Assembly: GCA_963709665.1 (NCBI GenBank)
Contig: CAVPWU010000006.1
Coordinates: 1-61,420, forward strand
Reading direction: 5' to 3'
Length of the DNA: 61,420 nt
From: DASZIT01 sp963709665
GTDB lineage: Bacteria > Actinomycetota > Acidimicrobiia > Acidimicrobiales > RAAP-2
Below the pieces are notes generated by a model. The model was given only the letters and a program-made list of their open reading frames with translations. It ran no database searches and was not told the origin of the DNA. This document shows, piece after piece, positions 18,255 to 24,742 of this stretch. The position numbers and the translations under genes are program-made. Positions within the stretch are counted from its first letter, which is position 1. The number at the start of each line of letters is the position of its first letter.

Positions 18255-18292
18255 GTCGCAACTGACGCGCTGATTCGATCATCAGTTGCGAC
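18255..18292. repeat. 11-bp inverted repeat upstream of the recombinase trio
   Basis: GTCGCAACTGA at 18255-18265 pairs perfectly with TCAGTTGCGAC at 18282-18292 across 16 nt, 17-54 bp upstream of the recombinase start. No T tract follows, so a terminator is unlikely. It could be an operator for the XRE protein or a recombinase-binding site. Confidence 0.5.
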
Positions 18293-18339
18293 TGAGACAA
18301 GGGATGCCTGGTCAGCGAGGTGAGGACCGGTGAACCCAA

Positions 18340-18359
18340 CGTCACCCTCGACGTCACCT
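18340..18359 (-). promoter_or_regulatory. tandem GGGTGACG-type operator upstream of the trio
   Basis: CGTCACCCT at 18340-18348 and CGTCACCT at 18352-18359 are direct copies 12 bp apart, read on the minus strand as GGTGACG and GGGTGACG. They lie about 100-120 bp upstream of the recombinase start, inside the flanking inverted repeats. Confidence 0.5.
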
Positions 18360-18404
18360 CACCGACGAACTGCCTGGTCACACGACAGAACGGGACCCGC
18401 CAAT

Positions 18405-18429
18405 GAATACGCATCCATTCGAATATGCG
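18405..18429 (-). repeat. right inverted repeat flanking the recombinase trio
   Basis: On the minus strand CGCATATTCGA, ATGG and then GTATTC point inward, mirroring 15304-15327. Beyond it, outward, a CAGTTGCATTGG block resembles the CAGTTGTAGTGG block at the left end. Confidence 0.6.
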
Positions 18430-18628
18430 GCAGTGGCGGAGGCCAATGCAACTGTGTGGACTTCATCACCAGGTCTGGCGGAGCCGGGTTCCCAGACCGC
18501 TTCTAGCGGACGTGGCGGGCTCGATGCCCGACATGTCCGCCCCTTCGGGTGTCCTGAACGGACGCTCCTTCCGGGATCCCTCCGGGATCCGGTGGGGCCG
18601 GGTCGCTCGAGGGGCCAAGCCCCTCAGC

Positions 18629-18925
18629 TCACGGGGGGCCGACCAGGGGGTGCGGGGGGTCGTCGGAGTCCTGCTGCGCACGCAAATTGCGTCGCCACCA
18701 TCCGATGGTCGGGGTTCCGCCCCGCCCCAGGATCTCCGCCAGCTCGCCTGCCGCCTGAGCGGGGTCCACGAATCTCCTCGTCTGACCGTGCCGGTGCTCG
18801 AGCAGCCAGGCGAGCTCCCGGAGGACCGCTGGGTCGACGTGCCCGAGAAACGTCGGGGTGTGGGTCTCAGAACGCCCGGGCAGGGGACCGGGGATATCCC
18901 CGGCCCCCCAGGATGCCCCGGTCAT
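18629..18925 (-). CDS. hypothetical protein coupled to the ArdC-like gene
   Basis: A 98-residue soluble protein whose ATG overlaps the stop of the antirestriction gene by 4 nt (ATGA), which supports it as a real gene. The middle has a helical, charged stretch (VDPAVLRELAWLLEHRHGQ; PAQAAGELAEILGR). I recognise no family. The position suggests an accessory to ArdC or to establishment of transferred DNA. Confidence 0.55.
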   Translation of the reverse strand: MTGASWGAGDIPGPLPGRSETHTPTFLGHVDPAVLRELAWLLEHRHGQTRRFVDPAQAAGELAEILGRGGTPTIGWWRRNLRAQQDSDDPPHPLVGPP

Positions 18926-19827
18926 GCCTCGACCCCCAGGGCAAGCTCCTCGACGTCGCCGGCGTCAGTGCTGTCCTCGTTGAGGTCGGCCAGCGCCGAG
19001 GTCGCCGCTTCCATCACCCGCTTGGCGGTGGCCAGAATCACCCGGTGGTCGCCCCCGGACCAGGAGGTGACATAACCGAGGGAGTAGTCCGTGGTGTCGA
19101 GTCCGAATGCTGACCCGATGAGGTAGGCGACCGACTCCGCCTCGACCTCCTTGGCCTCGAGGCAGCCGGTGCCCACCACGTCCGCATGGAGGAGCACGTG
19201 CCCGAGCTCGTGGGCCAGGGTCTTGGCCATCGAAGCGGCGTCTCGGCCGTCGTCCACCACCTGGACGAGATGGCCAGCCCAGGTGGTTCGGCCGTTCGGT
19301 CCTCCGAGATCCGGCACCAGCTCGAGCTTGTAGCCGTGCTTGGCTACCTGGCCCGCCAGGTACTCCCACATGCCAGTCGGCGCCTCGCCGGCCAGCAGCG
19401 TGGCTTGAGCGTCCCGTGGAGCCTCTGGAAGCGGCTCACCGTCGGTGTCGGCGACGTCGAACACGTAGGCCAGGCAGAAGCCCCCCAGGGCCCTTGCCTC
19501 GGTGATCTCGCCATCGGCACTCTGCCGCTCCACCTTGTAGGAGCACGGCGCCCAGACGGCGATGCCCTTGGAGCCCTTCCGGACCTGGCGGCCCATCGAC
19601 TGCCAGACCCGGAAGCCGGCCACCTGGGTGGCATCCGGTCGTTGGTTGAGAATCATGGCCACATTGGTCGGTGAGTACCGGTGGAACCGGGCCATGCCCT
19701 GAAGATAGGCGAGCCAGGCCTCTGAGGTGGTGAGTGTCATGACGGCCTCGACCAGCTGGTCGTGAGCGGCCGACAGCTTGGCGGCCCGGGTTTCTGCAGT
19801 TGAGCCTCGATGTGACGACTTGGACAT
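18922..19827 (-). CDS. ArdC-family antirestriction protein
   Basis: A 301-residue protein from ATG 19827 with GGAGG ahead. The N-terminal part (about 15-100) is the ArdC single-stranded-DNA-binding domain, with RYSPTNVAMILNQRPDATQV, GFRVWQSMGRQVRKGSKGI and VWAPC. The C-terminal part is a zinc metalloprotease-like domain with TLAHELGHVLLHAD (HExxH at 206-210) and a downstream Glu in KEVEAESVAYL. ArdC proteins protect incoming plasmid DNA from host restriction. It follows ssb in the leading, integrase-proximal half of the island, as is usual for mobilisable elements. Confidence 0.85.
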   Translation of the reverse strand: MSKSSHRGSTAETRAAKLSAAHDQLVEAVMTLTTSEAWLAYLQGMARFHRYSPTNVAMILNQRPDATQVAGFRVWQSMGRQVRKGSKGIAVWAPCSYKVERQSADGEITEARALGGFCLAYVFDVADTDGEPLPEAPRDAQATLLAGEAPTGMWEYLAGQVAKHGYKLELVPDLGGPNGRTTWAGHLVQVVDDGRDAASMAKTLAHELGHVLLHADVVGTGCLEAKEVEAESVAYLIGSAFGLDTTDYSLGYVTSWSGGDHRVILATAKRVMEAATSALADLNEDSTDAGDVEELALGVEA

Positions 19828-20178
19828 GGGACGTACCTCCTGGATCTGCCCAGCGAGCCAGCCCCGCTGGGGACCCCTCCCCCACCTCCCCGGGGACCCC
19901 TCTCGGAGTCCAGGGGCACCCGGAGGGTGAGCGAGAAGCGGAGGCCGACCCGGCCGGCGACGGAGGAGCCGATCAGCCGGGACGAGCCGGCGCCTCGGAG
20001 CGACCCTTGACCCCGAGTGGGGTGGGGACACGATGGAAAGCCCCCAGCAGCCCCCCGAATGCGCCAGAGGTCCATGCCGGCGGCTCGATGCCGGCGGTGT
20101 GGACAACTTCAACCCCGGTAGCGCCCGAACGCGAGAGAGGCGGGGCCCCGAAGGGCCCCGCCTCCTGGTCAGGTCGCC

Positions 20179-20568
20179 CTACTCGGCGTCCTGCTCCTCG
20201 CCGGCCACCCGGCGCTCCACCTTGTGGATATCGGCAGTGGCGAACCGGAGGGAGGCGCCGACTTCGTCGGCCACCAGCTCGACCTTGAAGCGGCGATCGC
20301 CGTCCTCGGTCTCCCAGCTGCGTTGCTGGAGGCTTCCCGAGATGACGACCCGGGCTCCCTTGGTGAGGGAGAGGGCCACGTTCTCGGCCAGCTCCCGCCA
20401 GCAGACCACGTCGAAGAAGGAAGTGGACTCTTCCCACTCGTCGGTGGTCCGGTTCTTCCACCGCTTGTTGACGGCGACCCCGAGGGCCGTGGTCGCCTGC
20501 CCGTCCCGGGTGTACCGGATCTCCGGGTCCCTGGTGAGGTTCCCGATGAGGGTGGTGGTGGTTGTCAT
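20179..20568 (-). CDS. ssb: single-stranded DNA-binding protein
   Basis: A 129-residue SSB with one OB fold: TLIGNLTRDPEIRYTRDGQA, FFDVVCWRELAENVALSLTK, GARVVISGSLQQRSWETEDG and VELVADEVGASLRFA. ATG 20568 follows AAAGGAG. The usual acidic C-terminal tip (DDDxPF) is absent; it ends EEQDAE, as in several plasmid-borne SSBs. It coats transferred single strands and is the first gene of a likely ssb-ardC-98aa operon. Confidence 0.85.
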   Translation of the reverse strand: MTTTTTLIGNLTRDPEIRYTRDGQATTALGVAVNKRWKNRTTDEWEESTSFFDVVCWRELAENVALSLTKGARVVISGSLQQRSWETEDGDRRFKVELVADEVGASLRFATADIHKVERRVAGEEQDAE

Positions 20569-20813
20569 GGTGTGTCTCCTTTGTTTGTGGGTGTTGATAG
20601 GGACGCACCGCGACCCGACAGAGCGGAAGGAGGCAACGGTCTGCCCGAAGGGACGACCGGAAAGTTGTGGCGGGACGGAGTCAGTGAGCCCAGCGAACGG
20701 AGCCACCCAGTTTCCGGATCGCCGTTGCCGCCGGAGCTCCGGGGCGCAAGCTGGGACCGCCCAACGCCCGCCACACACGAAGGGGGAACACCTCACCAGC
20801 ACTTTTGTCAGCC

Positions 20814-20931
20814 AGGGTGACGCCGAGAGCCCCAACCGACTGCCCCGGGTGACGAACGCCGTTCCGAGGGTGACGTTCATCGAGTCGAGCGATCAGAAGG
20901 ACCCAACTACGGGATGACGTTGAGGGTGACG
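20814..20931 (+). promoter_or_regulatory. cluster of GGGTGACG sites between ssb and xis
   Basis: Copies of GGGTGACG lie at 20815-20822, 20847-20854, 20868-20875 and 20924-20931, with GGATGACG at 20912-20919 exactly 12 bp before the last. The region separates divergent ssb and excisionase genes. Four or five sites suggest that one regulator controls both directions. No other gene is seen in 20569-21105. Confidence 0.5.
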
Positions 20932-21105
20932 GCCCAACGCGACGATGAACTGGCGGGTGTGCCACCGGGGCCGCCGCTCAGACAAGTGAGGCCGAATGGA
21001 CCGACCATCGCAGACGCCAGAACTGAGGACCCGGCCAGCGGGGAGCGTGGCCCCGGACAACTCCGATCGAGTCGAACGGCTGGGGCCTGACCGAGGTGAA
21101 GCGAC

Positions 21106-21411
21106 ATGACCGCTTCGCAGTCAGCAGTGGAAGCCCTGTCGTCGGACACCGGCGTGTGGAGGGGCCTCGGCGTCAGGTTGCCACAACCGGGCGGGCATCC
21201 GTCGAAACCGGGTCGGGGGTTGCTGGACATCGACGTGCTGTCCGAATGGCTCGCCACCTCGCCCCGACACATCCGCCGTCTCGTTGCCGAGCGGCGGATT
21301 CCCTTCGTGAAGGTCGGCCATTTCATCCGTTTCGACCCTGAGGACATCTCGCTGTGGATCGAGGAGCAAAAGGTGAGGATCGAGGATGACGGAGTAGATC
21401 GGCGAGCCTGA
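21106..21411 (+). CDS. excisionase-like helix-turn-helix protein
   Basis: A 101-residue protein whose second half is a MerR/excisionase-type winged helix: LLDIDVLSEWLATSPRHIRR, LVAERRIPFVKVGHFIRFDP, EDISLWIEEQKV. Such proteins bend DNA at att sites and bias the integrase toward excision. It faces the integrase gene on the opposite strand, 30 bp away, at the tRNA end of the island, and is the only + strand gene in that end. Confidence 0.8.
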   Translation: MTASQSAVEALSSDTGVWRGLGVRLPQPGGHPSKPGRGLLDIDVLSEWLATSPRHIRRLVAERRIPFVKVGHFIRFDPEDISLWIEEQKVRIEDDGVDRRA

Positions 21412-21441
21412 CCTGGCCGCCCCCCGACCTTCGAGCGGGAC

Positions 21442-22644
21442 CTACGCCGACTCGAGCGGGGGTCCGAACAGCGCCTCACCGATCCGATCGGCTGCCTCCC
21501 GCTGCATGGTGGGCGTGACATGGCTGTAAAGGTTGGTGAACAGGGTCGGGTCGGCATGCCCGAGCCGCTCCGCCGCCACCTTGGCCGGAACGCCGCCGCC
21601 CAACATCACGGTGGCGCTGGTGTGGCGCAAGCCATGAGCCGTCAAGCGCGGGAGGCCCAGCTCCTTCGAATAGTCGCCGAGCAACCGAGAGAGCCGCTGG
21701 GGGTGGTAGTGGCCACCGCTCTTCTTGGTGAAGACGTAGTCGCTCTGCTCATACTGCTCAGCGGCCAGAGACTCCTTCGCCTGGAGCTTCCGCTGCCGCC
21801 GGAGCACCTCGACCAGGCCGTCGTCAAGGTCGATCGTTCGAACGGCGTCGTGGCTCTTCCCGGCCGACGGAACCAGGTCGTGGCCGAGCGTGGACACGAA
21901 GTCCACCACCCGGACCCGCCGGTTGTCGAGATCCACATTCGGCCAGCAAAGCCATACCAACTCTCCGATGCGGAGCCCCGAACCCAGGAGGAACGCCCAG
22001 ATCGGCCACGTCCGGTCCTTCTCCATCTGCCCCAGGAACTCACGGGCCTGTTCGGGAGTCCAGTGCTTGGGTATCGAGCGCTGCGGCCGAGGCCGGGGAA
22101 CCTGGCTGGTCGGGTTCGTGGCTACCAAACCGATGCCCACCGCCAGCTTGAAAGCACCCGACAGGGGCGATCGGGCAAGCCGCACCGTGTTGGGCGACAG
22201 TCCCTTCCCGGGCTTCCGCTTGCCGTCCTCGCCGACCGGGCGCTTGGTTCCCCCGTCCTTGCTGAGCTTCCTCTGCCAGGCCAGGATCACCTCCGGCGTG
22301 ACATCACGCACGCGCTTGTTGCCGAGATGGGGTCGGACATAGTCGTCGGCGGAATGTCGGTAGTCGAAGCGGGTCTTTGCCGAGAGTCGGCCATCGGCAT
22401 CGATGCCGTCGAGGTAGAGGTCAAGAAGCTCATCGATCGTCATTCCGCCGGCAATCGGTCGCAGTTCCGCCCGGTCAACCTTTGCGAGCAGTTCTCGTCG
22501 GACCTTGCCCGCCTCGGAGGCGGATCGGAATCCACGCCTGGTCAGCTGCTCCCGGCGGCCCGTAATCGGATCCCGTCCGATGTTGACCTTCAGGTACCAG
22601 CCGCCCCTGCCATCGGGGTAGACGCCTTCGGGCTTGGTGGGCAC
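21442..22644 (-). CDS. tyrosine integrase of the tRNA-Arg island
   Basis: A 400-residue phage-type integrase starting at GTG 22644. An arm-binding segment (GGWYLKVNIGRDPITGRREQ) is followed by a SAM-like domain (TIDELLDLYLDGID) and a catalytic domain with Arg225 (GSGLRIGELVW), a Lys near 263 (AGKSHD), His337 and Arg340 (LTAHGLRHTSAT), His363 (LGHADP) and Tyr373 (FTNLYSHV). The active site appears complete. It lies about 100 bp from the 3' end of tRNA-Arg with arm-type repeats between, so it should integrate and excise the 15.4-kb element at that tRNA. Confidence 0.9.
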   Translation of the reverse strand: MPTKPEGVYPDGRGGWYLKVNIGRDPITGRREQLTRRGFRSASEAGKVRRELLAKVDRAELRPIAGGMTIDELLDLYLDGIDADGRLSAKTRFDYRHSADDYVRPHLGNKRVRDVTPEVILAWQRKLSKDGGTKRPVGEDGKRKPGKGLSPNTVRLARSPLSGAFKLAVGIGLVATNPTSQVPRPRPQRSIPKHWTPEQAREFLGQMEKDRTWPIWAFLLGSGLRIGELVWLCWPNVDLDNRRVRVVDFVSTLGHDLVPSAGKSHDAVRTIDLDDGLVEVLRRQRKLQAKESLAAEQYEQSDYVFTKKSGGHYHPQRLSRLLGDYSKELGLPRLTAHGLRHTSATVMLGGGVPAKVAAERLGHADPTLFTNLYSHVTPTMQREAADRIGEALFGPPLESA

Positions 22645-22653
22645 CGCGACCTC

Positions 22654-22688
22654 CGTGAGAACCGTTTGGTTCTCACGAGGTTCTCACG
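22654..22688. repeat. integrase arm-type sites, right end of tRNA-Arg island
   Basis: GGTTCTCACG at 22668-22677 and 22679-22688, plus the inverted copy CGTGAGAACC at 22654-22663, fill the gap between the integrase start and tRNA-Arg. The same decamer occurs twice at the other end (7463-7482). Confidence 0.7.
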
Positions 22689-22747
22689 GGGCGATTTCAC
22701 CAGTCAAGCATTCGGCTCGTTAGGCCGCTGACCTGGACTTTCGCTGT

Positions 22748-22820
22748 GCGCTCGGAGGGATTCGAACCCCCAACCTTCTGATCCGTAGTCAGATGCTCTA
22801 ATCCGTTGAGCTACGAGCGC
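22748..22820 (-). tRNA. tRNA-Arg (ACG)
   Basis: A 73-nt cloverleaf on the minus strand. Acceptor GCGCTCG pairs with CGAGCGC. The anticodon stem TCTGA/TCAGA encloses loop CTACGGA (anticodon ACG), and the T arm is GGGGG-TTCGAAT-CCCTC. CCA is not encoded. The 3' half (22751-22784) is the attachment site of the island and is duplicated at 7301-7334. Confidence 0.95.
22751..22784. other. tRNA-proximal attachment site of the island
   Basis: The 34-bp segment of the tRNA-Arg 3' half that recurs, with one change, at 7301-7334 in direct orientation. It includes the T loop and part of the anticodon stem, the usual crossover area for tRNA-targeting integrases. Confidence 0.85.
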
Positions 22821-22949
22821 TGGTCGCTCCTCCGGAGGGCCGGCCCGGGAACCAGGTCCCGGCGGCCGACTTCGATGAGGTGCGGGGCAAGACTCTATCG
22901 GACCCGGCCGCCGCCCCCGCCGCAGACCAGGCGGCGGCGTCACCACGCC

Positions 22950-22968
22950 ATCTGACGATCCGTCAGAT
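22950..22968. promoter_or_regulatory. TetR-type operator before the CoA-transferase operon
   Basis: A perfect inverted repeat, ATCTGACG-ATC-CGTCAGAT, 59 bp upstream of the CoA-transferase ATG. Its size and spacing suit a TetR-family repressor. A 14-of-15 match to its core precedes the island amidohydrolase at 7731-7745. The cognate repressor is not in the window. Confidence 0.6.
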
Positions 22969-23026
22969 ATACTCGTTCCCCGGATCCGGGCCGCCGCCCG
23001 GGACCCGCCCCACTCCCGGAGGAACC

Positions 23027-24280
23027 ATGGCCGACGCCCCCCTGCACGGACTGCGCATCATCGAGTGCTCCGCCCTGGGCCCCGCCGCCATCACCATGCC
23101 CCTGGTCGACCTGGGCGCCGAGGTCATCAAGGTGGAACCCCCGGCCGGTGACTACATCCGGGAGATGACCTGGCCCATCGTGGAGGGCGTCTCCCTCATG
23201 CACCTCCACGTCAACCGGGGCAAGCGCAGCATCGTCATGGACCTCCGCACCGACGAGGACGTGGCCACCTTCAAGGAGCTGGTGAAGACGGCCGACGTGG
23301 TGGTGGAGGCCATGCGCCCCGGCGGCCTGGCCCGCCGCGGCGTCGGCTACGACGACCTCCGGAAGATCAACCCGACGATCGTCTTCTGCACCCTCTCCGG
23401 CTACGGCATGACCGGGCCCTTCCGGAACCTGCCCGCCCACGGCGTGGCCTTCGACACCTGGGCCGGCATCGTCACCCCCCAGACCGACGACGAGGGCTTC
23501 GCCTACCTCCCCGAGCACGCCTCCATGGGCATCCACGCCGGGCCCCTGTTCGGCGCCCTGGGCATCCTGGCCGCCGTCCTCCGGGCCCGGGCGACCGGCC
23601 AGGGCTCCTTCCTCGAGCTGGCCCAGTCCGACGCCGCTGCCGCCATGGACTGGTACCGCTCGGAGACCTGGCGGGCCTACGAGCGACCGGAGTCCGAGGT
23701 GACCGGCAACAAGGCCGACGACTACGAGCGCCGGGCCCCCGGCACCGCCGGGATGATCGAGGGGGTCCGCTACCAGGTCTACGAGGCCAAGGACGGCCGC
23801 TACGTCCTCTTCATGGCCTCCGAGCAGGCGTTCTGGAAGAACTTCTGCTCGGCGGTCGGGCGGGACGAGCTGTTCGAGAAGTGGCCGGGCTCCAAGTACG
23901 CCGACCACGCCCGCGGCAACCGGGAGCTCCAGGCCCAGCTCCGCGACATCTTCCGCACCCGCACCGCCGCCGAGTGGATCGAGGCCGGCGTGGAGCAGAA
24001 CTTCCCGGTGGCCCCGGTCAACTCCCCGCAGACCATCGCCGAGGACCCGCAGTTCCAGGATCGCTTCCACTGGATCCCCACCGAGCGCCTGGGCGCCGAG
24101 CAGCTCTCCACCCCGCTGAAGTTCGTGGGCGAGGAGCTGCCGGTCCCCACCCACGCCCCCACCGTCGGCCAGCACACCGACGAGGTCCTCCGGGACCTCC
24201 TCGGGTGGGACGACGACCGCATCGCCGCCTCCCGGGCGGCCGGCGGTCTGGGCGGGGCCGCTCCCCGGGCCCAGGGTTAG
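23027..24280 (+). CDS. CoA-transferase family III protein
   Basis: A 417-residue CaiB/BaiF-type CoA-transferase from ATG 23027, preceded by GGAGGAA. It shows LGAEVIKVEPPAGDYIREM, LHVNRGKRSIVMDLRTDED, the catalytic-Asp neighbourhood of TADVVVEAMRPGGLARRGVG, and TLSGYGMTGPFRNLPAHGVAFD. The enzyme moves CoA between acyl donors and acceptors, often to activate a carboxylic acid for beta-oxidation. It leads an apparent operon with the DUF35 protein (9 bp away) and the thiolase-like protein, under the 22950 operator. Confidence 0.9.
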   Translation: MADAPLHGLRIIECSALGPAAITMPLVDLGAEVIKVEPPAGDYIREMTWPIVEGVSLMHLHVNRGKRSIVMDLRTDEDVATFKELVKTADVVVEAMRPGGLARRGVGYDDLRKINPTIVFCTLSGYGMTGPFRNLPAHGVAFDTWAGIVTPQTDDEGFAYLPEHASMGIHAGPLFGALGILAAVLRARATGQGSFLELAQSDAAAAMDWYRSETWRAYERPESEVTGNKADDYERRAPGTAGMIEGVRYQVYEAKDGRYVLFMASEQAFWKNFCSAVGRDELFEKWPGSKYADHARGNRELQAQLRDIFRTRTAAEWIEAGVEQNFPVAPVNSPQTIAEDPQFQDRFHWIPTERLGAEQLSTPLKFVGEELPVPTHAPTVGQHTDEVLRDLLGWDDDRIAASRAAGGLGGAAPRAQG

Positions 24281-24289
24281 GCTCGGCCC

Positions 24290-24742
24290 GTGACCGCCAA
24301 GACCCGCGTCCCCGCCGTCGACGGCTGGTTCACCGTCGACGACGACGCCCCCACCCTGCTGGGCAGCCGGTGCACCTCCTGCGGCACCTACGCCTTCCCC
24401 AAGGAGTCCTACTTCTGCCGCAACCCGGAGTGCCGGAGCCTGGAGTTCGAGGAGCACCGATTCAGCCGGACCGGCACCGTCTGGTCGTACACCTCGGCCG
24501 GCTACCAGCCGCCCAAGCCGTACGTGTCGGCCGACCCCTTCGTCCCCTTCGCCATCGCCGCCGTCGAGCTGGCCGCCGAGCAGATGGTGGTCCTCGGTCA
24601 GGTGGTGGGTGAGGTGGGGATCGACGACCTGGCCGTCGGCACCCCGGTGGAGATCGTCCTCGACGTCCTGTACGAGGACGGCGAGCACCAGTACCTGGTG
24701 TGGAAGTGGCAGCCGGTCACCGGAGGAGGCACCGATGCCTGA
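24290..24742 (+). CDS. DUF35 OB-fold, zinc-ribbon protein
   Basis: A 150-residue protein from GTG 24290. An N-terminal rubredoxin-like zinc ribbon (CTSCGTYAFPKESYFCRNPEC) precedes an OB fold (GTVWSYTSAGYQPPKPYV, PVEIVLDVLYEDGEHQYLVW). DUF35 proteins act as partners of SCP-x/Ltp thiolase-like enzymes. Its 3' end overlaps the thiolase start by 8 nt, strongly suggesting a two-subunit aldolase or thiolase complex such as the Ltp2-DUF35 pair of steroid side-chain removal. Confidence 0.85.
   Translation: MTAKTRVPAVDGWFTVDDDAPTLLGSRCTSCGTYAFPKESYFCRNPECRSLEFEEHRFSRTGTVWSYTSAGYQPPKPYVSADPFVPFAIAAVELAAEQMVVLGQVVGEVGIDDLAVGTPVEIVLDVLYEDGEHQYLVWKWQPVTGGGTDA

Noticed and set aside
18403..19113. + strand frames opposite the ArdC gene
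   Set aside because: Shadow reading; the minus-strand protein has the ArdC and HExxH motifs.
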